From positions 372,001 through 436,000 of the forward strand of contig OMRP01000001.1 of assembly GCA_900313615.1 (NCBI GenBank): DNA of 64,000 nucleotides, given 5' to 3'. Positions 24,028 to 33,115 of the stretch are shown piece after piece. The notes beneath the pieces are model-generated. The model saw only the letters and a program-made list of their open reading frames with translations. It did not search any database and had not been told where the DNA came from. How positions within the stretch are numbered: the first letter of the stretch is position 1; each line of letters starts with the position of its first letter. The translations under genes were made by a program, and so were the position numbers. This stretch comes from an uncultured Prevotellaceae bacterium. GTDB taxonomy: Bacteria; Bacteroidota; Bacteroidia; Bacteroidales; Bacteroidaceae.

Positions 24028-24078
24028 CCATTAGGCCAATAAGCCCAATATGCCCATTAGCCCAATAACCTAATGAGC
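24028..24078. repeat. GCCCAATA/GCCCATTA short repeat
   Basis: About five degenerate 8-10-nt units (GGCCAATAA, GCCCAATAT, GCCCATTA, GCCCAATAA, CCTAATGA) just downstream of the TonB receptor stop. Another intergenic repeat type. Confidence 0.6.
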
Positions 24079-24090
24079 CTGATAATCACC

Positions 24091-26493
24091 TCAAAACTCA
24101 AACAATACCCTGCCGTTAATTTGTCTGCCTGTCAAGTAATTCGGAACGGCGTACTGCTGGTTGCTCACGTCGGTAATCCAGTAATAACTATTTACATTGT
24201 TCACACCAAACAGGTTCAGGCAATCCACGCCCAGCCAGATGTTCTTGAAGATAATCTTCTTCTGCCGTTTGTCGTTGTCCAACAGACGGTAGCTCATGCC
24301 TATGTCGGCGCGTTTGTAGGAAGGAGCACGGAAGGTGTTGTTCTCTATTCCCTTGTGGGGAGTGGAGAAGGGCAGACCATCGGCAAACGACAGTTTTAAC
24401 GACATTTTCCAACGGGTAGTGCCGGGGAAATAGTCGGTGAAGAACATGTTCACGGCGTATCGTTGGTCGGTGGGCATAGGAACACTCTTGCCGTTCAGTT
24501 TCATCTTCGTATCCATCAATGAGAGACAGAGCCATGAGTCGGTACCGGGAACAAACTCGCCATACAGCTTCAAATCTAATCCCATGGCATGCCCACTGGC
24601 TTCGTTGGTGCCATAATACACCACCTTCACGTTGCTCACGCTGTAGGGGATAAGGTTGCTCAATGCCTTGTAATAGGCTTCGGCGGAGAAACGGAACGGA
24701 CGGCCGTTCATCTTGAAACGATAGTCCATGGCGCCGATGAAATGGATGGAGCGCTGGCTCTTGATCTTGTCGTTCAATGTGGCATACGTGATGCCATTCA
24801 CTGTGCTGGTGTCGCGCAGTTCCTTGAAGAATGGGGCTTGGTAATACAAACCGGCGGCCACACGGAAAGTAATGTCGTGGTTGAACGAGGGAACGATTGC
24901 CAGTGAGACGCGCGGCGATACGATGCTCTCACCATTGAAACTCCAATGAGCAAACCTTACGCCGTAGTTCAGGGTGAAGAAGGTGTTTTCGCCGGCACTC
25001 GAAAAGCGGTAGGTGTCTTGAATGTAGGTTTCTATGCGGTGGGCATCGAGCTTGTTGCGGGCAGCCAAGGTGTAAATCATGTTCAGGTCAACACCGGTGT
25101 GGGGAACGGTATAACCGGCAGAGTCGCGCATCTCATATTCGCGGCTGTTCTCGGTGATATGTTCCAAACGATAGGTGGCTCCGGCTTGGAAATCATGGTG
25201 CCGGTTCTTGTGGGAGAACAACAGCTTGAAACTCTCCACGTTGGCTTCCAGATAGTTGCGCGTATGCTCCATATAACTACCCACGCCCAACTGTTCGCTC
25301 GTCTCGGTCTGGTTCAGCCAGTATTGGCCTTGTATGTCGTAACGCTCTTGCTCCTTGGTGTAGAAGGCGGAGGCAAGAAGCGACAGGTGGGTGTTGTCGG
25401 TGATGTGACGCGTCAGGTTCAACGTGCCGAAGAAGGTGCGGAAGACGTCTTTCTCCTGTCCATCGAAATACACGCGGAACGATTTCACGTTCTCCATCGT
25501 GCCGAATTTGGTTTCGCGGTCGTGGGGGATGAAGTTGTAATGGTTCTCGCTGATGTTGCCTATCAAGTCGATAGTCCAACGTTTGTTCGGCGAATAACTC
25601 AAATAGGTCTGGTAATCCAGAAAATTAGGAGTATATTCGCCTTTGGTCTCCAACGATCCCAATAGGTAGCGGTTGGTCTTATACCTCACGCTGTTCAGCC
25701 ACGACAGCTTCTTCGTGCCGATGCCTACATAGACGCTTCCACCTAACAAACTGGCACTCAGGCTGCCTTCGAAAATACTCTTCTTGCCGCCTTGGGGCTT
25801 CAGACGTTTGTACGTGATGTCAAGGGCTGACGACATTTTGTCGCCATATTTGGCTTCGTAACCACCGGTGGAAAAGGCTATCTTTTCTACCATGTCGGCA
25901 TTGATGACGGATAGTCCTTCTTGTTGGCCACTACGTACCAAGAAAGGACGATACACCTCCACATTATTGATATAGACACTGTTCTCGTCGAAACTGCCAC
26001 CACGCACATTGTATTGCGACGATAGCTCGTCGTGCGTCGACACACCGGCTTGTTGCTGAATCAATTCCTCCACGGCATTGCCCGAGGCAGATGGTGTGGT
26101 CTTCAGGTCTTTGGGGTCGAGGGTCTGTGTCTGTGTGGTCTGTCGGCGGGTTTCGGTGATAACCACCTCACCCAGCGTATTGTCGCTGAACAATTGTATT
26201 TGGAGGGTCTGCTTGCCCTTGGGGTTGCGCAATACACGGGTCTTGGTCTTATAACCAACCATGGAATAGCGAACAACGACACTGTCGTCGGACATCAATT
26301 GCATCGAATACTCACCTTTCAGATTGGTAAATGTCACCTTGCCTTGGCTGAGTACGGCGACCGTGGCCAACTCCACAGGATTCATGTCCTCATCGGTCAC
26401 CTTGCCCTGCAGAGTGAACGACTGAGCATTGACGTTGACAATGCCGATAATCAACGCCAAAACTGAAAAAAAGACTCTCGATGCTGTTTTCAT
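24091..26493 (-). CDS. TonB-dependent outer-membrane receptor
   Basis: 800 residues. Signal peptide (cleavage near VNAQS), a carboxypeptidase-regulatory-like beta-sandwich at about 25-105 (FTLQGKVTDEDMNPVELATV), then a plug domain at about 120-225 (SGNAVEELIQQQAGVS, SSQYNVRGGSFDENSVYINN, EVYRP) and a 22-strand barrel ending in aromatic Phe-Glu-Phe. There is no SusD partner next to it, so it is not a classical Sus pair. The substrate cannot be told from sequence; the stand-alone form with a CarboxypepD-like domain resembles siderophore, cobalamin or peptide receptors. Divergent from the GH43 lipoprotein gene. Confidence 0.9.
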   Translation of the reverse strand: MKTASRVFFSVLALIIGIVNVNAQSFTLQGKVTDEDMNPVELATVAVLSQGKVTFTNLKGEYSMQLMSDDSVVVRYSMVGYKTKTRVLRNPKGKQTLQIQLFSDNTLGEVVITETRRQTTQTQTLDPKDLKTTPSASGNAVEELIQQQAGVSTHDELSSQYNVRGGSFDENSVYINNVEVYRPFLVRSGQQEGLSVINADMVEKIAFSTGGYEAKYGDKMSSALDITYKRLKPQGGKKSIFEGSLSASLLGGSVYVGIGTKKLSWLNSVRYKTNRYLLGSLETKGEYTPNFLDYQTYLSYSPNKRWTIDLIGNISENHYNFIPHDRETKFGTMENVKSFRVYFDGQEKDVFRTFFGTLNLTRHITDNTHLSLLASAFYTKEQERYDIQGQYWLNQTETSEQLGVGSYMEHTRNYLEANVESFKLLFSHKNRHHDFQAGATYRLEHITENSREYEMRDSAGYTVPHTGVDLNMIYTLAARNKLDAHRIETYIQDTYRFSSAGENTFFTLNYGVRFAHWSFNGESIVSPRVSLAIVPSFNHDITFRVAAGLYYQAPFFKELRDTSTVNGITYATLNDKIKSQRSIHFIGAMDYRFKMNGRPFRFSAEAYYKALSNLIPYSVSNVKVVYYGTNEASGHAMGLDLKLYGEFVPGTDSWLCLSLMDTKMKLNGKSVPMPTDQRYAVNMFFTDYFPGTTRWKMSLKLSFADGLPFSTPHKGIENNTFRAPSYKRADIGMSYRLLDNDKRQKKIIFKNIWLGVDCLNLFGVNNVNSYYWITDVSNQQYAVPNYLTGRQINGRVLFEF

Positions 26494-26580
26494 CTCAAAA
26501 ATAACGGCTTTTTCGCATCATTATTGTATCTGTAACGTATGTTTAAGGGATTACAAGTGTCGTTTTTTCGAATAATGTAT

Positions 26581-26588
26581 TATTTTTG
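26581..26588 (+). promoter_or_regulatory. Bacteroidetes -7 box for the GH43 gene
   Basis: TATTTTTG, 32 nt before the ATG at 26621. The expected -33 region is T-rich without a clean TTTG. Confidence 0.55.
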
Positions 26589-26620
26589 CAACAGATATCA
26601 AACCAAAAACCTCAAACCAA

Positions 26621-28255
26621 ATGAAACTATCCCTTTTCACGGCAATGGCTATTGTATTCATCGCCACGTCTTGCACGAAGCAGGCTGACAACACTTCTGA
26701 AACCATTACTACAGTGGGTAATCCTTACCTTCCCCTTTGGGAACATATACCTGATGGTGAACCATATGTGTTCGATGATCCTGACAACCCAGGAAAAAAA
26801 CGAGTTTATATCTATGGTTCGCATGATAGCCGCATTACTGACTATTGTGGTCGTGAATTAGTGGTCTGGTCGGCTCCGGTTGAAGACCTGAACCATTGGC
26901 GATATGATGGCGAGATTCTCAAGGTGGATAAAAATGCCAAAGGGGAACCTTTTGACTCGACGGCTAAAGCGGATGTCCTCTTTGCACCTGATGTGGCGGT
27001 GGTGAAAGACGCTGACGGCAAACCTACCTATTATCTCTATCCTAACGACCAGGAGGGTGGAAGAAACTCATTGGTGGCAAAAAGCGATAGACCTGACGGA
27101 CCGTTTACGGTGTGCAACTGGAGTACTGATGACCCCAACAAAAACGAAGGCGTGCAACAATTCGACCCAGCTGTATTTGTCGACGATGATGGAAGAGTTT
27201 ACGGTTATTGGGGGTTCCAACGGTCGTATGCCGCGGAACTTGACCCTGCCACGATGGCTACCGTAAAACCGGGGGAGAAGGTGGTTGAAGACATGGTGTC
27301 GTCGAATACCCAACCTGGAATCTTCCGTTTCTTCGAGGCGTCCTCCATACGGAAAATCAAGGATAAATATGTGTTCATCTACAGCCGGTGGACAAATAAA
27401 GGGGAGTTCGGGCTGCCCGACACCAATTACACTTTGGCTTATGCTTATAGCGACCATCCGCTCGGACCGTGGACATACGGAGGAACGATAATCGATGGAC
27501 GTGGACGAGAGATAAACGAACAGGGTGATACCATTGCATCGGGCACAGTTTCTGGCAATACGCACGGAAGCATCTGCGAAATCAATAACCAATGGTATGT
27601 GTTCTATCATCGGCAGTCAGGACTCAATGAGTTTGCACGACAGGCGATGGTGGCCCCCATCACTGTCAAGGTGGAAGAGGGGAAAGGTGGAAAGGTGGAA
27701 ATATCGGAGGGAGAATATAATTCTGAAGGGTTCTCTACGAACGGCCTTGATCCGCTTGAGCGCCATTCCGCTGGCATCGCCTGTTGGTATACGGGACCAA
27801 AAGTGGCTGAACATGAATGGCCCAACAACATTTACTACGGTTCGTATGTGGAGGCTTCCTATGGCACTGATAACCGTTTCGATGCGCCTTACGATTTGAT
27901 CAATAATACCAATCGTGTGGTGAACAATACCGACGGTTCCATCGTTGGATACAAATATTTTAATTTCACAGCCACAAATGGAAAGGAAAACGTACAGATG
28001 CTCCTCAAACTGATTCCTGAGGGTGTTGACGGCACCATCAAGGTGATGGCCGACAGACCATGGACTTCTCAAGGGGGAAAGGTGTTGGCAGAAGTTAATA
28101 TCAAGGCTGACATGCCGAAGGAATCACGTGAACTGACGGTGCCAATACCTGCGTTGGCAGAACTGACGGGAAAGCACGCCCTCTTCTTTGTCTTCTCTTC
28201 CGACACGAAGGAAAAGTCTATATGTATCCTCGAAGACTTTGTGTTTAAATACTAA
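26621..28255 (+). CDS. Glycoside hydrolase family 43 lipoprotein
   Basis: 544 residues. Lipoprotein signal (TSC near residue 18) puts it on the cell surface or in the periplasm. A five-bladed beta-propeller GH43 domain spans about 35-350: DGEPYVFDDPD holds the probable base Asp, FAPDVAVVKD and QFDPAVFVDDDG the second Asp, and RFFEASSIRK the acid Glu. The C-terminal part (about 370-544) is a beta-sandwich, probably a CBM6-like module. GH43 enzymes release arabinose or xylose from plant hemicellulose or act on arabinan; the exact bond is unknown. No SusCD pair or other glycan gene flanks it, so it is not part of a classical polysaccharide utilisation locus. Confidence 0.88.
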   Translation: MKLSLFTAMAIVFIATSCTKQADNTSETITTVGNPYLPLWEHIPDGEPYVFDDPDNPGKKRVYIYGSHDSRITDYCGRELVVWSAPVEDLNHWRYDGEILKVDKNAKGEPFDSTAKADVLFAPDVAVVKDADGKPTYYLYPNDQEGGRNSLVAKSDRPDGPFTVCNWSTDDPNKNEGVQQFDPAVFVDDDGRVYGYWGFQRSYAAELDPATMATVKPGEKVVEDMVSSNTQPGIFRFFEASSIRKIKDKYVFIYSRWTNKGEFGLPDTNYTLAYAYSDHPLGPWTYGGTIIDGRGREINEQGDTIASGTVSGNTHGSICEINNQWYVFYHRQSGLNEFARQAMVAPITVKVEEGKGGKVEISEGEYNSEGFSTNGLDPLERHSAGIACWYTGPKVAEHEWPNNIYYGSYVEASYGTDNRFDAPYDLINNTNRVVNNTDGSIVGYKYFNFTATNGKENVQMLLKLIPEGVDGTIKVMADRPWTSQGGKVLAEVNIKADMPKESRELTVPIPALAELTGKHALFFVFSSDTKEKSICILEDFVFKY

Positions 28256-28267
28256 AGAGCTAAGACT

Positions 28268-28292
28268 GGAGTGCTTTAAACCGAAGCACTCC
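28268..28292. terminator. Hairpin terminator after GH43 gene
   Basis: A 9-bp stem (GGAGTGCTT with AAGCACTCC), 7-nt loop, followed by TTCTTATCTTCTTTT. It lies between convergent genes. Confidence 0.75.
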
Positions 28293-28348
28293 TTCTTATC
28301 TTCTTTTCCAAAGCACCAAACGGAAAGGCAAAAAAGCTTACGAAGTAA

Positions 28349-29326
28349 CTACTCCCTGTTTATCCATTTTAATAATCTGTTCACCCAACCGATGGAGCAA
28401 CGAAACCAATGGTTTGTGCTGGCTGGTTTTCCACCAAAATGAAGGATGGTCTCGCGGATGGGATTCTTACTGTAAGGCAAACCCACATTCATGAAATGAA
28501 GATGTTGAAAACCGCGTTTGTATGAGTCTTGCAAGGCATTCCAGATGGTCATCGTCGTGGGACGGCATTTGGCAAACGACTTTCTCTTCGTGGCCATATA
28601 CCACAGGTAAGCATTGCCGCGCGAATAAACCACGACGCAGCCACCGATAATCCACTTCTTGAAACTCACCGTATAGATGCGGCAGTTGGGACTCTTCTGC
28701 AACAACTCGAACAGTTTCTTCTTGGGAAGAAAACGCTGGAACTTAAAACGATAGAAGTTGCGGAGTATTTTGTAAAACTCATCAAACTCTTCCTTGGACG
28801 TGGTTTCGCTACAGGTGACGCCAATCTCTTGGACGTGGGCGATGCGGCTCTTCATCTTCTCGTCAAGACGTTCCTCGGGCGCCTTGGAATGCAAAGAGTT
28901 GTGTACCTGCATCCAACGAATGGGGAAATAGTCGTTCTCACGGAAGGTGCGGTAGCCAAACATCTTCTTGCTGATGTGGCTCACCTCGATATACAGACAC
29001 AGACGACGTTTCAGACGAGTGGTGATGGCGCGCAGCATCTGACTGAACAACTGGGGCTTTTCTGCTTCGTCAACGTATTCACCTTCGCCATAGATTCGCC
29101 CCACGGAATAGAGATAGGGGGGGAGCATCGAACCTCGGCGGTTCACCACGGCAAGCAGGTGGGCATGCACCACGTCGTGAGCGTCCTTGGCAATGACCAT
29201 ATAAGGGGTGCTGCCCGGGGTCTGTTCCAAAATGTGGAACAACTCCGTGCTGTGGAAAAAGTCCTTGCATTCTATGGCAGGCAGCTCTTTCGAGCGGGTC
29301 ACGATAACAATCTGGCAGCTTTCCAT
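28349..29326 (-). CDS. FemAB/GNAT-fold acyltransferase-like protein
   Basis: 325 residues, no signal peptide. The C-terminal GNAT-like half (about 180-310) shows KILRNFYRFKFQRFLPKK, FKKWIIGGCVVVYSRGNAYLW and the NALQDSYKRGFQHLHFMNVG segment usual in the FemAB-like/GNAT_6 group, related to lipid II aminoacyltransferases and to enzymes modifying exopolysaccharide. The substrate cannot be predicted. Very Arg/Lys-rich, suggesting contact with membrane or nucleic acid. Monocistronic, with its own promoter box at 29350. Confidence 0.65.
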   Translation of the reverse strand: MESCQIVIVTRSKELPAIECKDFFHSTELFHILEQTPGSTPYMVIAKDAHDVVHAHLLAVVNRRGSMLPPYLYSVGRIYGEGEYVDEAEKPQLFSQMLRAITTRLKRRLCLYIEVSHISKKMFGYRTFRENDYFPIRWMQVHNSLHSKAPEERLDEKMKSRIAHVQEIGVTCSETTSKEEFDEFYKILRNFYRFKFQRFLPKKKLFELLQKSPNCRIYTVSFKKWIIGGCVVVYSRGNAYLWYMATKRKSFAKCRPTTMTIWNALQDSYKRGFQHLHFMNVGLPYSKNPIRETILHFGGKPASTNHWFRCSIGWVNRLLKWINRE

Positions 29327-29349
29327 GGCCTCAGGTGTGAATCAATTTG

Positions 29350-29357
29350 CAAACTTA
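29350..29357 (-). promoter_or_regulatory. Bacteroidetes -7 box for the FemAB-like gene
   Basis: TAAGTTTG on the minus strand, 23 nt before the ATG at 29326. Confidence 0.55.
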
Positions 29358-29441
29358 CACATTTTTTTTCAATTATCCTTCCTCTCACCCCTTAAATCGT
29401 AAAATTATATCTATGAATGGCTAATTATCAGTTTTTTTCTT

Positions 29442-29449
29442 TAATTTTG
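29442..29449 (+). promoter_or_regulatory. Bacteroidetes -7 box for DUF2520-kdsC-asmA-like unit
   Basis: TAATTTTG, 20 nt before the ATG at 29470. Confidence 0.6.
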
Positions 29450-29469
29450 CATGCTAACAATAATTGACA

Positions 29470-30324
29470 ATGACTCAGCACAGACATTTCATGAAGATAA
29501 CGCTCATAGGGGCGGGTAACCTTGCCACCAACCTGGGAATGGCACTCGTCAAGGCGGGACACTCCATCTCGCAAGTCTACAGCCGCACCATGACTTCGGC
29601 AGAGATGCTTGCCAACCAATTGGGCGCACAACCGACTAATGACATCGATAGTGTCAACAACAATGCTGACATCTATATCGTGGCACTGAAGGACAGCGTT
29701 GTGGCCACTTTGCTTCCTTCTCTCGCGAAGGGCAGGGAAGAACGTCTGTTCGTGCATACCGCGGGAAGTTTGCCTGCAGAAATATTCAAGCCATATCTCC
29801 AGCGTTATGGGGTGTTCTATCCGATGCAGACATTCTCGAAATCGCGTATCGTCGACTTCAAACAGATTCCATGTTTCATCGAGGCCGACTCGCCAGCATC
29901 GCTTGCATGTATACGGCAATTGGCGGCATCGTTATCCGACAAGGTGATGGAATTGGACTCCGAAAAACGGCGGTATGTTCACCTGGCGGCGGTGTTCGCA
30001 TGCAACTTCTCCAACCTATGCTATCATCTGGCCGACAAAGTGCTTGAAATGGAAAATATTCCTTTCGATGTGATGTTGCCGCTCATCGACGAGACGGCGA
30101 GAAAGGTGCACGAGATGTCTCCTGCCGAGGCTCAGACGGGGCCGGCCATACGCTATGACCGAAACGTCATCAATGCGCACCTCGCACTCCTCAAGAACAA
30201 CGCGCCTCATACTACGCAGCCGGAATCCTCGCCCCTCACTTGTCACCCTTCCTCTTTCGCCGAATTCTATCAAATGGCCAGCGACATCATTCATCAGCTG
30301 GCTTTGGCAAATCCTTCCAAATAA
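29470..30324 (+). CDS. DUF2520 / Rossmann-like NAD(P)-binding protein
   Basis: About 284 residues. N-terminal dinucleotide fold with ITLIGAGNLATNLGMAL (GxGxxA/G) and a ProC-like core; the C-terminal DUF2520 helical domain includes RRYVHLAAVFACNFSNLCYH and the SPAEAQTGPAIRYD segment. Resembles pyrroline-5-carboxylate reductase or ketopantoate reductase folds, but the substrate is unknown. A start at 29491 (MKITLIGAGN) is also plausible. In Bacteroidota this gene often precedes the KdsC-type phosphatase, as here (42-nt gap). Confidence 0.85.
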   Translation: MTQHRHFMKITLIGAGNLATNLGMALVKAGHSISQVYSRTMTSAEMLANQLGAQPTNDIDSVNNNADIYIVALKDSVVATLLPSLAKGREERLFVHTAGSLPAEIFKPYLQRYGVFYPMQTFSKSRIVDFKQIPCFIEADSPASLACIRQLAASLSDKVMELDSEKRRYVHLAAVFACNFSNLCYHLADKVLEMENIPFDVMLPLIDETARKVHEMSPAEAQTGPAIRYDRNVINAHLALLKNNAPHTTQPESSPLTCHPSSFAEFYQMASDIIHQLALANPSK

Positions 30325-30366
30325 CCGTTTTTCTATCCTAGAACTCCCACAAATTCTTTCAACATA

Positions 30367-30885
30367 ATGATACCATACGACCTTACAAAAATACGTGCCA
30401 TCATCTTCGATATTGATGGGGTGCTCAGTTGTGAAACCATTCCCATGGATGATGAAGGAAAGCCTCTCCGCACAGTCAACATCAAAGATGGCTATGCCAT
30501 ACAATTGGCGCAAAAAATGGGACTGCGCATCGTTATCATGACGGGTGGCGACTCGGAATGTATTCGCCGTCGTTATGTCTACCTCGGCGTGGAGGATATA
30601 TACATGAAATGTGCGGTTAAGATAACCACATACCGGGAGTTCATGGCGAAATACAATCTCAGTGATGAGGAGGTGATGTTTATGGGTGACGACATTCCCG
30701 ACCTGGAGATATTACGGCAGGTGGGATGCCCAACATGTCCGGCCGACGCATGTCCGGAGGTGAAAGAGGCATCTGTCTATGTCAGCCAACGACAGGGCGG
30801 TATGGGTTGCGCACGCGATGTCATCGAACAGGTGTTGCGCGCCCAAGGAAAGTGGCTCTCTGGTGCCGAGGCTTTTGGATGGTAA
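30367..30885 (+). CDS. kdsC: 3-deoxy-D-manno-octulosonate-8-phosphate phosphatase
   Basis: HAD-family enzyme that dephosphorylates Kdo-8-phosphate for lipopolysaccharide inner core synthesis. 172 residues, the C0-type short form. Motif I FDIDGVLS (nucleophile Asp and Asp+2), motif II MTGGDS, motif III Lys in KCAVKITTY, and motif IV GDDIPDLE are all present. Followed 1 nt later by the AsmA-like gene. A role on other 2-keto-sugar phosphates is possible, but length and motifs fit KdsC well. Confidence 0.9.
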   Translation: MIPYDLTKIRAIIFDIDGVLSCETIPMDDEGKPLRTVNIKDGYAIQLAQKMGLRIVIMTGGDSECIRRRYVYLGVEDIYMKCAVKITTYREFMAKYNLSDEEVMFMGDDIPDLEILRQVGCPTCPADACPEVKEASVYVSQRQGGMGCARDVIEQVLRAQGKWLSGAEAFGW

Positions 30886-30886
30886 G

Positions 30887-33001
30887 ATGATAAGACGCAA
30901 AATCTTTAAATGGCTGGGCTTCACCGTGGCTGGCATCGTGACGCTCTTGGTGGCGGCGGTTCTGCTACTCAATACGGAGATGGTGCAGAAATGGCTGCTG
31001 CAAAAGGCGGTGACGATGCTTGAGGAGAAACTGCAGACGAAGGTGAGCATCGACAAGGTTAGCGTGAGCCTGTTCAAACAACATGTCAGTCTGGAAGGAT
31101 TGGAGGTGCTCGATCGTCAGCAACGTAAGATGTTGCAGATGAAGGAGATGAATGTCGGTGTTGACGTCCTTGCGCTCTTACGCGACGAGGTGCGTGTCAC
31201 AGAGGCGAAGGTGGAAGGACTGGCTGCACATCTCTATAAACCTGCTACGGACAGTGACAGTGTGGCCAATTATCAGTTCGTCATAGATGCCTTTAAAAAA
31301 GATAAGGTGAAGGATAAAGAGGATGACGACAAGAAGAAAAAGAAAGAGACGATTCTTTCTGTTGACCTTAGCCAGGTGAGTCTCCAACAGGTGAACTTGA
31401 CTTACAATGATTTATCGGCGGAATTGGGTGCTTTGTCATTCTCCACGGGCAGCCAGGGCGTCGATGCCATGAATATTAAAAGCGTAAAGACGTCTTTCGT
31501 AAGGAATTCGCGGCGAGGACCGGTGGATACTCGACTGAGCATAGGCGAAATAACGGTGCAACGGGTGGACAACCATCTCATGATGGATATCGACAGTCTG
31601 AGTTATAAGACCAATAACCACCTACCTCGGAAAAACACGGGAAAGCCGCACCGAGGCTTTTTTGATGCGGGACACCTCGATGTCATGGCTCGCTTCTTGG
31701 TGAGGATAGATGATGTGACGAATGACAACCTAAAGGCGGCAATCACAAGTGGAAAGATAGTCGACAAAGGGTCGGGTCTAGTTATCACGGATGTGCAGGC
31801 GAATGTCAAGGCCGACAAACGACAGGCACAATTCGTAAAAGTGGTGGCGAAGATGGCGAACACCATGGTGTCCTGCGATGCGCTCAATGTGGCGTTTGCC
31901 GACAAGAAAACGGGACGGAAATCATCGTTTTCGTCCTCGCTCATCAAGGGTGTGACGGTTCTCAAGGATATAGCACGACCTTTCGCACCAGTACTAAGGC
32001 AGTTCTCTATGCCGCTTAGTTTCCGAACGCGCATGCGTGGCGATGCCGACAATCTATGGTTCAACGATATCTTCGTTTCGACGTTGGACAACAGCCTGAC
32101 AGTAACTGCTTCAGGACAACTCTCTCACCTGAGAGAAAAAGAACTGTTTCATGGGCATTTTGAAGTGCAACGCCTCTCTGCATCCACAACGACTGTTGAG
32201 AAGGTAATCAACCAGTTCCCTGTGAAGAAATTTATGATGAAACAGCTCCACAACCTTCAGCATGTTGTCTATGTAGGTCATTTCGATATTGTTAGGAAGA
32301 AACAGTCGTTTGCTGGAAACTTGTCCACATCGGTGGGGACGCTCAATGTCCAGTTGGGACTCGACAACGTGGACAAATACCTCACAGGCTCGGTGGCTAC
32401 TGACTCTCTCCAATTGGGAAAGGCTGTGGGTATGCCCAACTTGGGAAAAATAGCATGTAAGGCTGATTTCCGCTTCGACATCTCCAAACCTCGTACGGCG
32501 GAGATGCGACGGGTGAAAGGGGGAAAACTACCTATCGGACATGTCAAAGCACATGTGATAGAAGCACATTATGGCAAACACCTTCGCATACGTTACACCT
32601 CGGCTATCATCGACAGCGACGGGGCTGTGGCCAAAGGAAGCATCATCGACAGTGGACGACTTGTCGACTTGCTATGTGACTTCTCCTTCACCGATACCGA
32701 CGACATGCAGAAGATGAAAGTGAAACCGGGACTGCGGCTCCATAGTCGTTCAGAAACCTTGGGGGAAAGGCAGGCTCGGTTAGAACAAAAAGAGAAGGAA
32801 AAGCAAGCCCGAAAAGAGCAGAAGGAAAAGGAGAAGGAACAAAAGCAATTGGAGAAACAACAGAAAAAGGAGGAAAAAGAACTCCGAAAACAACAGAAAA
32901 AACAAGAAAAAGAACAAAAGAAACAAGAAAAACAGCAGAAAAAACTACAGAGAAAAATGGAAAAAGAACAACGGAAACAACAAGCCGCAGAAGCTGCATA
33001 A
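30887..33001 (+). CDS. AsmA-like membrane-anchored protein with Lys/Glu/Gln-rich tail
   Basis: 704 residues. An N-terminal cytoplasmic stub and one membrane segment (WLGFTVAGIVTLLVAAVLLL) precede a long beta-rich periplasmic part that begins like AsmA/TamB-type repeated beta-groove proteins (EKLQTKVSIDKVSVSLFKQHVSLEGLEVLD, split here by memory of the fold, not by search). Such proteins bridge the inner and outer membranes and affect lipid transport. The last 80 residues are an extreme low-complexity coiled coil of Lys, Glu and Gln. A second Lys/Asp-rich spacer lies near residue 140. Start at 30887, 1 nt after the kdsC stop. The pairing with an LPS gene fits envelope biogenesis. Confidence 0.65.
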   Translation: MIRRKIFKWLGFTVAGIVTLLVAAVLLLNTEMVQKWLLQKAVTMLEEKLQTKVSIDKVSVSLFKQHVSLEGLEVLDRQQRKMLQMKEMNVGVDVLALLRDEVRVTEAKVEGLAAHLYKPATDSDSVANYQFVIDAFKKDKVKDKEDDDKKKKKETILSVDLSQVSLQQVNLTYNDLSAELGALSFSTGSQGVDAMNIKSVKTSFVRNSRRGPVDTRLSIGEITVQRVDNHLMMDIDSLSYKTNNHLPRKNTGKPHRGFFDAGHLDVMARFLVRIDDVTNDNLKAAITSGKIVDKGSGLVITDVQANVKADKRQAQFVKVVAKMANTMVSCDALNVAFADKKTGRKSSFSSSLIKGVTVLKDIARPFAPVLRQFSMPLSFRTRMRGDADNLWFNDIFVSTLDNSLTVTASGQLSHLREKELFHGHFEVQRLSASTTTVEKVINQFPVKKFMMKQLHNLQHVVYVGHFDIVRKKQSFAGNLSTSVGTLNVQLGLDNVDKYLTGSVATDSLQLGKAVGMPNLGKIACKADFRFDISKPRTAEMRRVKGGKLPIGHVKAHVIEAHYGKHLRIRYTSAIIDSDGAVAKGSIIDSGRLVDLLCDFSFTDTDDMQKMKVKPGLRLHSRSETLGERQARLEQKEKEKQARKEQKEKEKEQKQLEKQQKKEEKELRKQQKKQEKEQKKQEKQQKKLQRKMEKEQRKQQAAEAA

Positions 33002-33065
33002 GGTTCCAGATTGTTCCTCTCAGCCTTTTTGATTCTTTGAAACCTCCATTTCTTATTCGCTCTCT

Positions 33066-33113
33066 ATTTTTTAATCTTTTAATCTTCAATTTTTTAATCT
33101 TTTAATTTTCCAG
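33066..33113. repeat. TTTTTTAATC-type repeat
   Basis: Units of TTTTTTAATC/TTTTAATCTTC between the AsmA-like gene and maf. Confidence 0.6.
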
Positions 33114-33115
33114 AA

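Noticed and set aside
24946-25665. 239-codon ORF antisense to the TonB receptor
   Set aside because: Shadow frame within a conserved receptor gene, with no promoter or family motif.
26496-26503. TATTTTTG promoter box for the TonB receptor
   Set aside because: It ends two nt before the ATG, so transcription would begin inside the coding region and cut the signal peptide; probably chance in an AT-rich leader.
28529-29395. 288-codon ORF antisense to the FemAB-like gene
   Set aside because: The opposite frame has family motifs, a promoter and a proper start; this one reads as a shadow.
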